A stretch of DNA of 64,000 nt, taken from contig NW_020312817.1 of assembly GCF_003265705.1 (NCBI RefSeq), positions 27,767,445-27,831,444 of the forward strand, in the 5' to 3' direction. A program made the position numbers and the translations under genes. This DNA comes from Callorhinus ursinus. Lineage: Eukaryota; Chordata; Mammalia; Carnivora; Otariidae. Below the pieces are notes generated by a model that worked only from the letters and a program-made list of their open reading frames with translations, made no database searches and was not told the DNA's origin. Positions 36,080-46,900 of the stretch are shown in pieces (positions within the stretch are counted from its first letter, which is position 1; each line of letters starts with the position of its first letter).

Positions 36080-36350
36080 TGCCCGCCCCTGCCCCATGAC
36101 CCCTAGGCCTGGGTGAACGTGGGCGTCCCAGCACTGCAGCCCATCTTGGAGCTACCGGTTCTTGGGAGCTGCGCTCCAGATGTGCAGCTGGAGCAGGGAA
36201 GGTGGTTTGCGTCAGATCCCGTTGGCTATAAGCACGGAAGACACTCAGGACCTCAGTGGGCGTCCGGTGTCCCAGGTGTCTCTCCTCGGCGGACTTCCCG
36301 TGGATGGCCTGGCCAACGAGTTCTGGTGAGATCCCGCTTCAGGGAAAGGG
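36080..36350 (+). ncRNA. Putative first exon of an lncRNA
   Basis: From just after the NRF1 motif to the donor gtaagtaact at 36351. A weaker internal donor (ctg|gtgagat) lies at 36326. A frame of 81 codons (from 36113) runs through the donor and has no family resemblance, so noncoding is more likely. The acceptor exon was not found. Confidence 0.3.
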
Positions 36351-36836
36351 GTAAGTAACTGTTTTGGAGCGGGGTGGACCTTGGCGTGGAGGTGTGTCCT
36401 CCAGACGGTTTCTGCTGGTGGTTTGATCTATCCCTATACGTCCCAGACCCCAGACAGATCCCAGGGTACCTGGGTGCTCCCTTGGCCTGCGAAATGCAGT
36501 TTGCTCCGCATATTTGCCCTCGGGCACTAGGCCTTCTAGGCCTACTGAATAGGGCCTGCCCTCTCCCTCCAGGCCAACCTCCTCGGGCTGTGGTTCCGCT
36601 CACTACACCATTGATGAGAAGGTTGGAATTATGGTTACCGTCAGGCCCCGTATGACCTTGCTGTTGTAGTGGTATAGAGGCCTGTCTGGCAATCCTTGTT
36701 TTTAATCCAGAGTGTTTTCCCTGTGTAAAAGTACTTCTCTGTGAGGTGCGATTTATTGTAAGATACTTTATCAATATAATAGATTTTGGGGGAACGCCTG
36801 GCTGGCTCAGTCAGTAGGGCATGCGACCCTTGATCT

Positions 36837-37440
36837 TGGTGTTCCAGGATTTCTTTTCCTTTAGTGAGTGCCTCCAGTTCTTGGTCACACGGTTTGGAAG
36901 AATGAAGAGGTAGACCAGAGGAAGAGTGGTGGGCAGCAAAGCAAAGTTTATTGATCCATACATAGTACAGAGCTCCCAAAGAGGGACGGGACCCGAGAGG
37001 GTTGCTGTTTTGGTGGTTACATCTAGGGGTTTTTATGGCTTGTTGGTGGGCTGTGAATCTGATTAACCCTCCCTGGCCTGTCACCTAATCAGGGTTTTGT
37101 CTATAGGTTCATCTACCTATCAGGTAGTTGTTCCCCTGGGAAAGGGTGGAGGGCTCCCTCCAGGCTGGTGTAAAATCCTTTTTTTTTTTAAAGATTTTAT
37201 TTATTTATTCATGAGAGAGAGAGAGAGAGAGAGAGGCAGAGGGAGAAGCAGGCTCCCAAGGAGCAGGGAGCCAGATGCGGGACTCATCCCAGGACCCCGG
37301 GATCATGACCTGAGCCGAAGGCAGACGCTTAACCATCTGAGCCACCCAGGCGCCCTGGTGTAAAATCCTTTTAAGGGTGGTTTCCTTTTAGGGTAGGGGC
37401 CCCTTGTCCCCGCTTATCTTTCTTCCTACTATCCTTCATT
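36837..37440 (-). mobile_element. Solo LTR, family Y copy 1
   Basis: On the minus strand: a TATA-like ccataaaaacccc, then ggatcaataaactttgcttt as poly(A) signal and start of U5. A 4-bp duplication ATCT flanks it. It aligns with 48180-48572 (gcaaagcaaagtttattga; cccaaagaggga; ggaaagggtggagggctcc). Contains a nested SINE (37176-37357). No viral genes remain. Confidence 0.85.
37176..37357 (-). mobile_element. SINEC inside LTR Y copy 1
   Basis: Duplication ctggtgtaaaatcctttt on both sides. Carries a (GA)n run and a one-base loss around gggactcatccc. Confidence 0.95.
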
Positions 37441-37496
37441 ATCTGGGTTGTGAGTTCGAGCCCCGTGTTAGGTGTAGAAATCTTTGCATAAAAAAT

Positions 37497-37703
37497 AGAT
37501 TTTTGTTAACATATATTGCATTATTTGTTTCTAGAGGGGAGGGGGTGGGGGGATGGGTTAGCCTGGTGATGGGTATTAAAGAGGGCACGTTCTGCGTGGA
37601 GCACTGGGTTTTATGCACAAACGATGTATCATGAAACACTACATCAAAAACGAATGATGTAATGTATGGTGATTAACATAACAATAAAAAATTAAAAAGA
37701 AAA
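37497..37703 (+). mobile_element. L1 3' end with 5' inversion (twin priming)
   Basis: 37536-37703 is plus-strand L1 3' UTR (gatgggtattaaagagggca ... taatgtatggtgattaacat). 37497-37535 (gttaacatatattgcattat) is the more 5' UTR block in the opposite orientation. The flanks share agatttttg. Confidence 0.85.
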
Positions 37704-37766
37704 GATTTTTGGGAAAGCAAAACACATGACATGCACATGAATTTCTTCACATTAAAACTGCAGGAT

Positions 37767-37962
37767 CGGGGCGCCTGGGTGGCTCAGTCATTAAGCATCT
37801 GCCTTCGGCTCAGGTCATGATCCCAGGGTCCTGGGATTGAGCCCCGCATCTGGCTCCCTGCTCTGCAGGAGGCCTGCTTCTCCCTCTCCTGCTCCCCCTG
37901 CTTGTGTTCCCTCTCTCACTGTGTCTCTCTGTCAAATAAATAAATAAAATAAAATTAAAAAA
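37767..37962 (+). mobile_element. SINEC (type A), duplication ctgcaggatc
   Basis: Perfect 10-bp duplication ctgcaggatc; tail aaataaataaataaaataaa. Confidence 0.95.
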
Positions 37963-38870
37963 CCCTGCAGGATCACAAAGTTTGAGTTTAATTCTTTTAT
38001 ACATTTTACTATCTAAAGATTCTTCTGGGTTACTTTTTGCCATTGACAAACGTGCACAGCATCATGATATATTGAAATCAATTGGATAGAATGATTGAGC
38101 AATATTGGGGGATGAAGAATGTCGGATGACTTACATGACTGAATGGAGGGTGATGCCTTCACCCGCTACAGGGACCCATGAAAAAAGACCAGATTTGTGG
38201 AACAAGAATATGAGATGAATTCTGGATATGTGGAGACATTTTGACACATTCCTTTAAGACATTCAGATGGAGCTGTTGAATAAGCAATTGGATAAGAGTT
38301 AGGCGTTAAGTGGAGAGTCTGGGCTAGAGATGTTGATCTTTGAGTTACCTCTGAAAGAATGGGACTTGAAGGTGAAGTGTGGATGCAATTAATTACCTAA
38401 AAAGAGTAGAGTGAGATAGGAAAGGGAGACCTTGAGAAACACCAGTATTTCATGGCAGATAAAAAGAGGTGAAGCTACAAATGAGGAAAGAGAGGAGTAA
38501 AATCAGAGGAGTGTTGTACAATGGATGTTAGAAGTAGATTCAGGATGGAGAGTAGGGACAGCTGTGTTAAATGTTGCAGACAGGTCTAATAGGATGAAGA
38601 TCAGAAAATGTCCAATGAATTTAGTTACATAGAATCATTAATGACTCAGGAAGAGCTGTTTCAGTGTAGAAATGGAGGCTAAAGTAAGATTGAAATATCT
38701 TATTCAGTGAATGAGAGCTGAGGAAGTGAGGATGGTAAGCATAGAGAAAAACTTTGAGAAGTTTGATTTTGAAGGTATAAAGCTGAGAGCAGTAGAGATG
38801 TTGCTAGAAAGATATGCAGACTCAAGAAAGTTTTGTTGTTGTTTACATTTATATTGAGAACTTTTTTGTT
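37963..38870. other. Unique DNA, no gene seen
   Basis: A/G-rich plus strand with no recognisable coding or RNA feature. Confidence 0.6.
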
Positions 38871-39120
38871 CCCGAAGATTTTATTTGAGAGCGAGAGTGA
38901 GAGAGAGTACGGGAGCATGAGGGGGTGGGGGAGGGGCAAGGAGGGGGAAGCAGAGGGAGGTGGGGGGAAGCAGAGGGAGAGAGGGAGGGGCAGAGGGAGA
39001 AGCCGACTACCCGATGAGCAGGGAGTTGGACTCCACTGCTCTGGGGCTTGATCCCAGGATCCTGGGATCATGACTTGAGCCAAAGGCACATGCTTAACCA
39101 GCTGAGCCACCCAGTCACCC
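38871..39120 (-). mobile_element. Diverged SINEC with expanded GA-rich tract
   Basis: Standard SINE ends, but the purine tract (about 38890-39000) has several gggaagcagaggga-type repeats, so it is longer than usual. Confidence 0.88.
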
Positions 39121-39360
39121 CTACACTGAGCACCTTTGAAAGCCAATGAAAAAGATCTAACTGAAAGTGAGTGATTTTATACAAGCGAAAGAAGACCAAA
39201 TTGGTAATATTTTTCAAAGTTTGGGAGTGGGGAGGATCCGATGTATTGACAAAGATTCTTTCTTTTGACCAAACTTGCATCAGGCTCCTCTGAGTCCTGA
39301 CTAGGCCCTGATCTTGGACTCCATCCTTATCTAGAGGCCCTACCTGTTTAGTCCAGTTTT

Positions 39361-39557
39361 ATTTTATTTTTTTAAGATTTTTAACTTATTTATTAGAGAG
39401 AGGGAGAGAGAGAGAGCACAAGCAGGGTGAGTGGCAGGCAGAGGGAGAAGCTGGCTTCCCGCTGAGTGATGAGCCCAATGTGGCTCAATCCCAGGACCCT
39501 GGGATCATGACCTGAGCTGAAGGCAGACGCTTAACCGACAGAGACACCCAGGCATCC
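39361..39557 (-). mobile_element. SINEC, first of a same-site pair
   Basis: Flanked by tagtccagttttatt (39348-) and tagtccagttttaaa (39558-); diverged head (gagacacccaggcatccc). Confidence 0.93.
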
Positions 39558-39577
39558 CTAGTCCAGTTTTAAACAAT

Positions 39578-39748
39578 CTTTTTTTTTTCTTAAAGATTTT
39601 ATTTATTTATTTGAGCGAGAGAGCACATGAAAGAGGGGAGGGTCAGAGGGAGAAGCGGGAACCCGATGCGGGACTTGATCCCGGGACTCCAGGATCATGA
39701 CCTGAGCTGAAGGCAGACGCTTAACCAACTGAGCCACCCAGGCGCCCC
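39578..39748 (-). mobile_element. SINEC (type B), second of a same-site pair
   Basis: Flanked by the second and a third copy of tagtccagtttta (39749-). Shortened middle (lacks about 20 bp at agaagcgggaacccg). Confidence 0.93.
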
Positions 39749-39761
39749 CTAGTCCAGTTTT

Positions 39762-42077
39762 AGCAAGAATCTTGCTGAGTCGGTTTAGCACATATCCCCT
39801 ACCCTTGATATCTGTTCAACTCTTTCTTCCCCACCCTCCATGTCTTATCACCCTGGCCTGCCTTCAGCAGAAATCCTTTCAGTTTACCCAGTATCCCCCC
39901 ACCCCTGATGTTACCTCTTAGTAATTTTCCATCCACTGACCCCCATCGTGCTCCTAGGCTGTAAACCTCCACCTGTCCTTAATGTACTTTGAGTTGAGCT
40001 CAATCACTCTCCCTTCCTGCAAAGACCCTGCAAAGACCCCATTGGTAACAGTTCCCTCGAATAAAGTGTAAAGTGTAATGAATAATTTTTTCTTTAACAC
40101 TACTAGGGTATGAATGAGCCCTGGAGCTAGAAGGATGGTAATACATGTTATGCAGTGGTGACAGAGTTGATGAAACTATTTCTTGCAATAACTTGGGAGA
40201 CATATGGCTAATAAGGTTTAGCTCTAAGGAACGACGTGGGAAAACAATATTAGAAGCTTAGATAGGTTTCTGATGGCTGAATCTGCAAGGTATTATTCAG
40301 AAGAGATGAACTCAGAAAAGAATTGCTATGTTTGCAATCAGGAATGAAAAAGGGTAGAGAAAGTCTTCAAATCCTGGGATTTACTCTTGGATTTACTCTT
40401 GGAAGAGACCATTGCTTTCAACCTCAACTAGAAAAAGCCAATACTAAGAAGGCTTCCGGGGAGTAAAAGCCAATTAAAACTCAATTGTGTCAAGGGTCAA
40501 ACTCTCCAGATGTTAAAAGAATGGAAGGAGGTAAGATATCTGTTTCAGAGTAGGTGTCCACCTAAATGTGTTCTGCCCAGTAAATCACTTCAGTGCCTCA
40601 AGGGAAAGAGATGAAATGTGAGGCACTCCCACAGAAACCTTATAAATAAGATACACACAATTAATTTATGTGAGGGAGTCTTGAGGTCAAGAAAGCAAAG
40701 GAATGTAATACTTCTGAGAACTCTGCCAAAAAAAAAAAAAGAATAAAATTAGGGACACAGACTTGAGAAGAATCAAAATATGAAAGACTTGTTTAGGAAA
40801 GTGAATCTGGCAACGGAGTCTGGTCGAGGAAGCCTGTGACTGACTCATACATAATGCTCTTGGGTCCTGAATTTCCTGAAAAAGCTGCTCAGAATGCAAG
40901 GAAGGGCTTTTTTACCCAGGCCTCCTTCAGGTGTGGCTAAGGAGGATGGTGACTGCGAAGGACCTCCCAGAGGGTGGAACCAGGGGTCACGGAGGCAGTT
41001 TCAGAGGCTTCTTCTAGACCTTTCCCACCATAGTGGCTCTTACTCCACAGTTCAGAGAGCAAGTGTAGGGGTTCTTTCAGCTGCTGAGTATATACTATCT
41101 CGGTTGTAAGCTGGGAAATGACTGCAGGGTAGGCCTGTTTGACTACCTGGGGGATGGACTTGCTATGACTCCATTGCTCCCATCCTAAAGGGCAGTGGGC
41201 ATGACAGCATTTCCATTCCCTTCATATGGTGCTATCTCGGACTCTGTATCTAGCAGATCTGGATTTACTCTGTGTATAGTTACTTTGGAAAATGGCTAAA
41301 TATGTACCATCCGTTAGAATACCATACAGAAATGAGAATGTACAAACCATAATTACACACAACTATATCAGTGAGTCAACAAAATTGAGTAACAAAAGGA
41401 AGACATAAAAGAGTACATAGTGTGTGAGTCCCTTTATATAGTTAAAAAACAGACAAAACTAATCTCATGTTTGAAGTCAGGTGATAACTTTTATGTGGTA
41501 ACTTTTGAGGGGGGTTAGTGACAGAAGGGAAAAAACATGGTTTGAGACCTTTCTGAAGATTTATCAGTCTGTACACTTATGACTTGTGTACTTTATGTAT
41601 GTTATAAATATTCTTATATAAGTCTTTGGTTGGATCTATATGTGCGTGTCAATTTCTTTTAGATATATACTTAGGAGTAGTATTACAAGGTCATAGGGTA
41701 GTTATCTGTTTAATTTTATTAACTACCAAGTTTTCCAAAGAAACTGTGGCATTCTACATTCTTACCAGGAATAAGTGAGAATTTCAGTCGCTCCACGTCT
41801 TTGTTATAGCCAAGCCTTATATTATTATTATTATTTTTTTTTTTTACTTTAGCCATTATGGTAGGTGTTTCTGGTTTATCTCATTGTGGTTTAATTTTCA
41901 TTTCTTTCATGGCTAATGACATCAAGCCCCTGTTTGCCATTGTGAATATTTAAAACATGGTCTGGTGCAATGTAAGCCTATATATGTTTAATGAATGAAG
42001 GCATTAGATATCAGAAGATTCAACATTGTGCTTCTTATTAAATATGTTTCTACCTCAAAGCACTGTGCAACATATGG
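39762..42077. other. Unique and ancient L1 DNA, no gene seen
   Basis: 39.76-41.27 kb has no recognisable element. 41.28-41.62 kb resembles a plus-strand old L1 3' end; 41.63-41.94 kb a minus-strand old L1 ORF2 end (tcatagggtagttatctgtt; tttagccattatggtaggtg). Confidence 0.6.
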
Positions 42078-42092
42078 CTTTTCTTCATTCTT

Positions 42093-42305
42093 TTTTGAAA
42101 GATTTTATTTCTTTATTTATTTATGAGAGAGAGAGAGAGAGGGAGAGAGAGAAAGAGCAAGCAGGGGGAGGAGCAGAGGGAGAGGGACAAGCAGACTTTG
42201 TGCTGAGCATGAGCCTGATGTGGCACTCATCTGATGATGCTAAGATCATGACCTGAGCCCAAACCAAGAGTCTGAGGCTGAACTGACTGAGCCAACCAGG
42301 TGCCC
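42093..42305 (-). mobile_element. Older SINEC, duplication gcttttcttcattct
   Basis: Perfect 15-bp duplication; diverged head (gccaaccaggtgcccc). Confidence 0.94.
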
Positions 42306-42527
42306 CAGCTTTTCTTCATTCTTAAATATAAAGTTCCTAAAAATGATCTTACCTGTCCTCTTTCTATATATGATATGGTATTCCTAGGTTCTAGCAACAG
42401 ACTCTCTGGCTCTGTCACTTACTGCTTATATGAATTTAGGAAATCATAAAGCCTCAGCCTCCTCATTCTGTACAATCGGTATTATAATAGAAACTACCTT
42501 GAGGTACTGTTTTAAGGCTTTTTTTTT

Positions 42528-42544
42528 CCTCAGAAGTCAACAGA

Positions 42545-42580
<36 letters not shown>

Positions 42581-42735
42581 TTTACTTTTTGGCTTCATTC
42601 CCAAGATAATTTTTAAACTTACCATAAAGCATTTTTGATCATCCAGATCAGCTCAAAACCAAAATTTCATTCGTTCATTTGCATTCATGTTTACAATGCC
42701 TTTATACTTACAATACCTAATATACTTTAAAAATT
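42528..42735 (-). other. Candidate L1 3' transduction
   Basis: Non-L1 sequence between the L1's own A-rich end (about 42736-42752) and an outer A-run (42519-42527) that abuts the target duplication. Includes a TTA microsatellite. Confidence 0.6.
42547..42582. repeat. (TTA)n microsatellite
   Basis: About 12 uninterrupted tta units. Confidence 0.97.
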
Positions 42736-43589
42736 TTTTTTAAATTTTAAATTCAATTAATTAACATATAATGTATTATTACTTTCAGAGGTGGAGGTGG
42801 TTGACTCATAAGTCTTATATAACACCCAGTGCTCATTATATCACGTGCCCTCCTTAATGTCCATCACCCAGTTACCCTCTCCCTCTTCCCCTCCAGCAGC
42901 CCTGTTTGTTTCCTATAGTTAAGAGTCACTTATGGTTTGTCTCCGTCTCTGATTTTGTCTTGTTTTATTTTTTCTTCTCTTCCCCGATGATCCTCTGTTT
43001 TGTTTCTTAAATTCCACATATCAGTGAGATCATATGATACTTGTCTTTCTCTGATTGACTTATTTCGCTTAGCATAAAACCCTCTAATTCCATCCACATC
43101 ATTGCAAATGGCAAGATTTCGTTTTTTTTGGTGGCTGAGTAGTATTCCATTGTGTGTGTGTGTATGTATACCACATCTTTATCCACTCATCTGTCAATGG
43201 ACATCTAGACTCTTTCCATAGTTTGTCTGTTGTGGACATTGCTGCTATAAACATTGGGCCGCAGGTGCCCCTTCGGATCACTACATTTGTATTTTGGGGT
43301 AAATACCTAGTAGTGCAATCCTGGGTTGTAGGGTGGCTCTATTTTCAACTTTTTGAGGAACCTCCTTACTGTTTTCCAGAGTGGCTGCACCAGCTTGCAT
43401 TCCCACCAACAGTGTAGGAGGGTTCCCCTTTCTCTGCATCCTCGCCAACATCTGTCGTTTCCTGACTTGTTAATTTTAGCCATTCTGACTGGTGTGAGGT
43501 GGTATCTCTTTGAGGTTTAGATTTGTATTTCCCTGATGCCGAGTGATGTTCAGCATTTTCTCGTGTCTGTTGGCCATTTGTATGTTTTC

Positions 43590-43792
43590 TTTTTTTTTTT
43601 TTAAAGATTTTATTTATTTATTTGACAGAGAGAGACACAGCAGGAGGGGGAACACAAGCAGGTGGAGTGGGAGAGGGAGAAGCAGGCTTCCCACTGAGCA
43701 GGGAGCCCGATGTGGGGCTCGAACTCAGGACCCTGGGATCATGACCTGAGCCAAAGGCAGATGCTTAATGACTGAGCCACCCAGGCACCCCC
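43590..43792 (-). mobile_element. SINEC (type A) in L1
   Basis: Inserted in ORF2/3' region of the L1; no matching duplication on its far side, because a second SINE directly abuts it. Confidence 0.94.
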
Positions 43793-43985
43793 CCCTTTTT
43801 TTTTTACGATTTTATTTATTTATTTGTAAGAGAGAGAGAGCACCAGCTGGGGGAGTGGTAGGCAGAGAGAGAAGCAGGCTCCCTGCTGAGCAGGGAGCTT
43901 GACATGGGGCTTGGTCCCAGAACCCTGGGATCATGACCTGAGCCGAAGGCAGTGGCTTAACCGACTGAGCCACCCAGGCGCCCCC
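43793..43985 (-). mobile_element. SINEC (type A) in L1, abutting another
   Basis: Starts in ccccccttttttttttacga and ends gccacccaggcgcccc. L1 resumes at caaaagctttttatcttgat. Confidence 0.94.
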
Positions 43986-46900
43986 AAAAGCTTTTTATCT
44001 TGATGAAGTCCCAATAGTTCGTTTTTTCTTTTGTTTCCCTTGCCTTTGGAGATACGTCTAGCAAGAAGTTGCAGATGAGAAATAAAAAGAAGTTGTTGTG
44101 GCCAAGGTCACAGAGTTTGCTGCTGGTGTTCTCTTCTAGGATTTGATGGATTCCTGTCTCACATTTAGGTCTTTCATCCATTTTGAGCTTATTTTTATGG
44201 ATGGTGTAAGAAAGTCGTCCAGTTTCATTCTTCTGCATGTGGCTAATTTTCCCAACACTATTTGTTGAAGAGACTGTCTTTTTTCCATTGAATATTCTTT
44301 CCTGCTCTGTCAAAGACTAGTTGACTGTAGAGTTGAAGGTCCATTTCTGGATTCTCTTTTCTGTTCCATTGATCTGTGTGTGTGTTTTTGTGCCAGTAGC
44401 ATACTGTCTTGATGATTACAACTTTGTCATAGAGCTTGAAGTCCTGGATTGTGATGCCACCAGTTTTGGTTTTCTTTTTCAACATTTCTTTGGCTATTCG
44501 GGGTCTTTTCTGGCTCTGTACAAATTTTAGGATTATTTGTTCCAGCTCTGTGAAGAAAGTGGATGGTATTTTGATAGGGATTGCATTAAATGTGTAGATT
44601 GCTCTAGGTAGCATAGACGTTTTCACAATATTTGTTCTTGCAGTCCATGAGCATGGAACACTTTTCCATTTCTTTGTGTCTTCCTCAATTTTTTTCATGA
44701 GTGTTCTCTAATTTTCTGAGTATAGATCCCTTTGCCTCTTTGGTTAGGTTTATTCCTAGGTATCTTATGGTTTTTGGTACAATTGTACATGGGACTAACT
44801 CCTTAATTTCTCTTTCTTCTGTCTCATTGTTAGTGTATAGAAATGCAACTGATTTCTGTGCATTGATTTTATATCCTACGACTTTGCTGAATTCCTCTGA
44901 GTTCTAGCAATTTTGGGGTGGAGGCTTTTGGGTTGTTGCCTAGAATATCATGTCATCTGCGAAGAGTGAGTGTTATGACTTCTTTGCTGATTCGGATGCC
45001 TTTTATTTCCTTTTGTTGTCTGCCTTATTGTTGATGAGGTATGTTAAACAATAGTGGTGAGAGTGGACGTCCCTGTCGTGTTCCTGACCTTAGGAGAAAA
45101 GGTCTCAGTTTTTCCCCATTGAAGGTAATACTTGCTGTGGGTTTTTCTTATATGGCTTTTATCATGTTGAGGTTTGTTCCCCTCTATCCCTACACTGTGA
45201 AGAGTTCTAATCAAGAAAGGATGATGTATTTTGCCAAATGCTTTTTCTGCTCCTATTGAGAGGATCATACGATTCTTGTCCTTTTTTTTATTTATGTAGT
45301 TTATCACATTGATTTGCAGATGCTGAATCACCTTTGCAGCCCAGGAACAAATCCTACTTGGCTGTGGTGAATAATCTTTTTAATGTACTGTTGGCTAGTA
45401 TTTTGGTGAGAATTTTTACATCCATGTTCATCAGGGGTATTGGTCTGTAGTTCTCCTTTTTGGTGGGATCTTTGTCTGGTTTTGGGATCAGGGTAATGCT
45501 GGCCTCATAGAATGAGTTTGGAAGTTTTCCTTCCATTTCTATTTTTTGAAACAGTTTCAGAAGAATAGGTATTATTTCTTCTTTAAAAGTTTGGTAGAAT
45601 TCCACTGGGAAGCCATCTGGCCCTGGGCTCTTGTTTGTTGGGAAATTTTGATTACTGTTTCAATTTCCTTGCTGGTTATGGGTCTGTTCAGGTTTTCCAT
45701 TTCTTCCTGGTTCAGTTTTGGTAGTTTATGCATCCATTTCTTCCAGATTGCCTAATTTGTTGACATATAGTTGCTCATAATATGTTCTTGTAATTGTTTG
45801 TATTTCTTTGGTGTTGGTTGTGATCTTTCCTCTTTCATTTATGATTTGGGTCCTTTCTCTTTTCTTTTTGATAAGTCTGGTCTGGGGTTTATCAATCTTA
45901 TTAATTCTTTCAAAGAACCAGCTCCTAGTTTTGTTGATCTACTGTTCTTTTGGTTTCTATTTCATTGATTTCTGCTCTCTAATCTTTATTATTTTTTTCT
46001 CCTGCTGGGTTTAGGCTTTATTTGCTGTCATTTCTCCATCTCCTTTAGGTGTAAGGTTAGGTTGTATATTTGAGACCTTTCTTATTTCTTGAGAAAGGCT
46101 TGGATTGCTATATACTTCCCTCTTAAGACTGCCTTTGCTGCATTCCAAAGGTTTTGAACAGTTGTGTTTTCATTTTCATTTGTTTCCATGGATTTTTTAA
46201 TTATTTAATTTCCTGGTTGACCCATTCATTCTTTTGTAGGATGCTCTTTAGCTTCCATGCATTTGAATTCTTTCCAAATTTTGTGATTGAATTCCAGTTT
46301 CAAAGCATTGTGGTCCAAAAATTTGCAGGGAATGATCTGAGTCTTTTGGTAGTGGTTGAGACCTGGTTTGTGACCCAGTACGTGATCTGTTTTGGAGAAA
46401 GTTCCATGTGCACTTGAGAAGAATGTGTATTCTCTTGCTTTAGGATGGAATGTTCTGAATATATCTGTGAAGTCCATCTGGTCCAGTGTGTCATTCAAAG
46501 CCCTTGTTTCCTTGTTGACCTTCTGCTTAGATGATCTGTCCATTTCAGCGAGGGGAGTTTTAAAGTCCCCTACTATTATTGTATTATTGTCGATGTGTTT
46601 TTTAAATTTTGTTATTAATTGGTTTATGTCCTTGGATGTCCCCATGTTAGGGGCATAAATATTTGCAATTGTTAGATCTTCTTGTTGGATAGACCCTTTA
46701 AGTAGGATAGAGTGTCCTTCTTCATCTCTTATTACAGTCTTTGGTTTAAAATCTAATTTGCCTGATATAAGGATTGCCACCCCAGCTTTCTTTCGATGTT
46801 CATTAGCATGATAAATGGTTTTTCACCCCCTCACTTTCAGTCTGGAGGTGTCTTGGGTCTACAGTGGGTCTCTTGCAGACAGCATATTGATGGTCTTGCT

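Larger units (their letters stand above)
36000..36660 (+). promoter_or_regulatory. Orphan GC-rich promoter-like island
   Basis: A second GC/CpG-rich island about 7.5 kb upstream of FAM98A, in AT-rich DNA. It holds a perfect NRF1 palindrome at 36061-36070, a GC box near 36082 (cccgcccct) and, downstream, a consensus splice donor aaaggg|gtaagtaa at 36351. No known protein is encoded. Best read as the promoter and first exon of an unannotated RNA. Alternatives: a methylation-escaping fossil promoter or the 5' end of a retrocopy. Confidence 0.5.
36788..37496 (+). mobile_element. Older SINEC split by a solo LTR
   Basis: Head aacgcctggctggctcagtc to gatct at 36836; resumes at 37441 with atctgggttgtgagttcgag and a decayed tail. 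The split repeats ATCT. Confidence 0.85.

Noticed and set aside
36253..36774. 173-codon minus-strand frame over the orphan island
   Set aside because: No recognisable domain; open because of GC-rich composition. The island is better explained as promoter-like.
46226..46780. 184-codon frame with an intact-looking endonuclease region
   Set aside because: It is part of L1 ORF2 and not a host gene; the rest of the ORF is broken.
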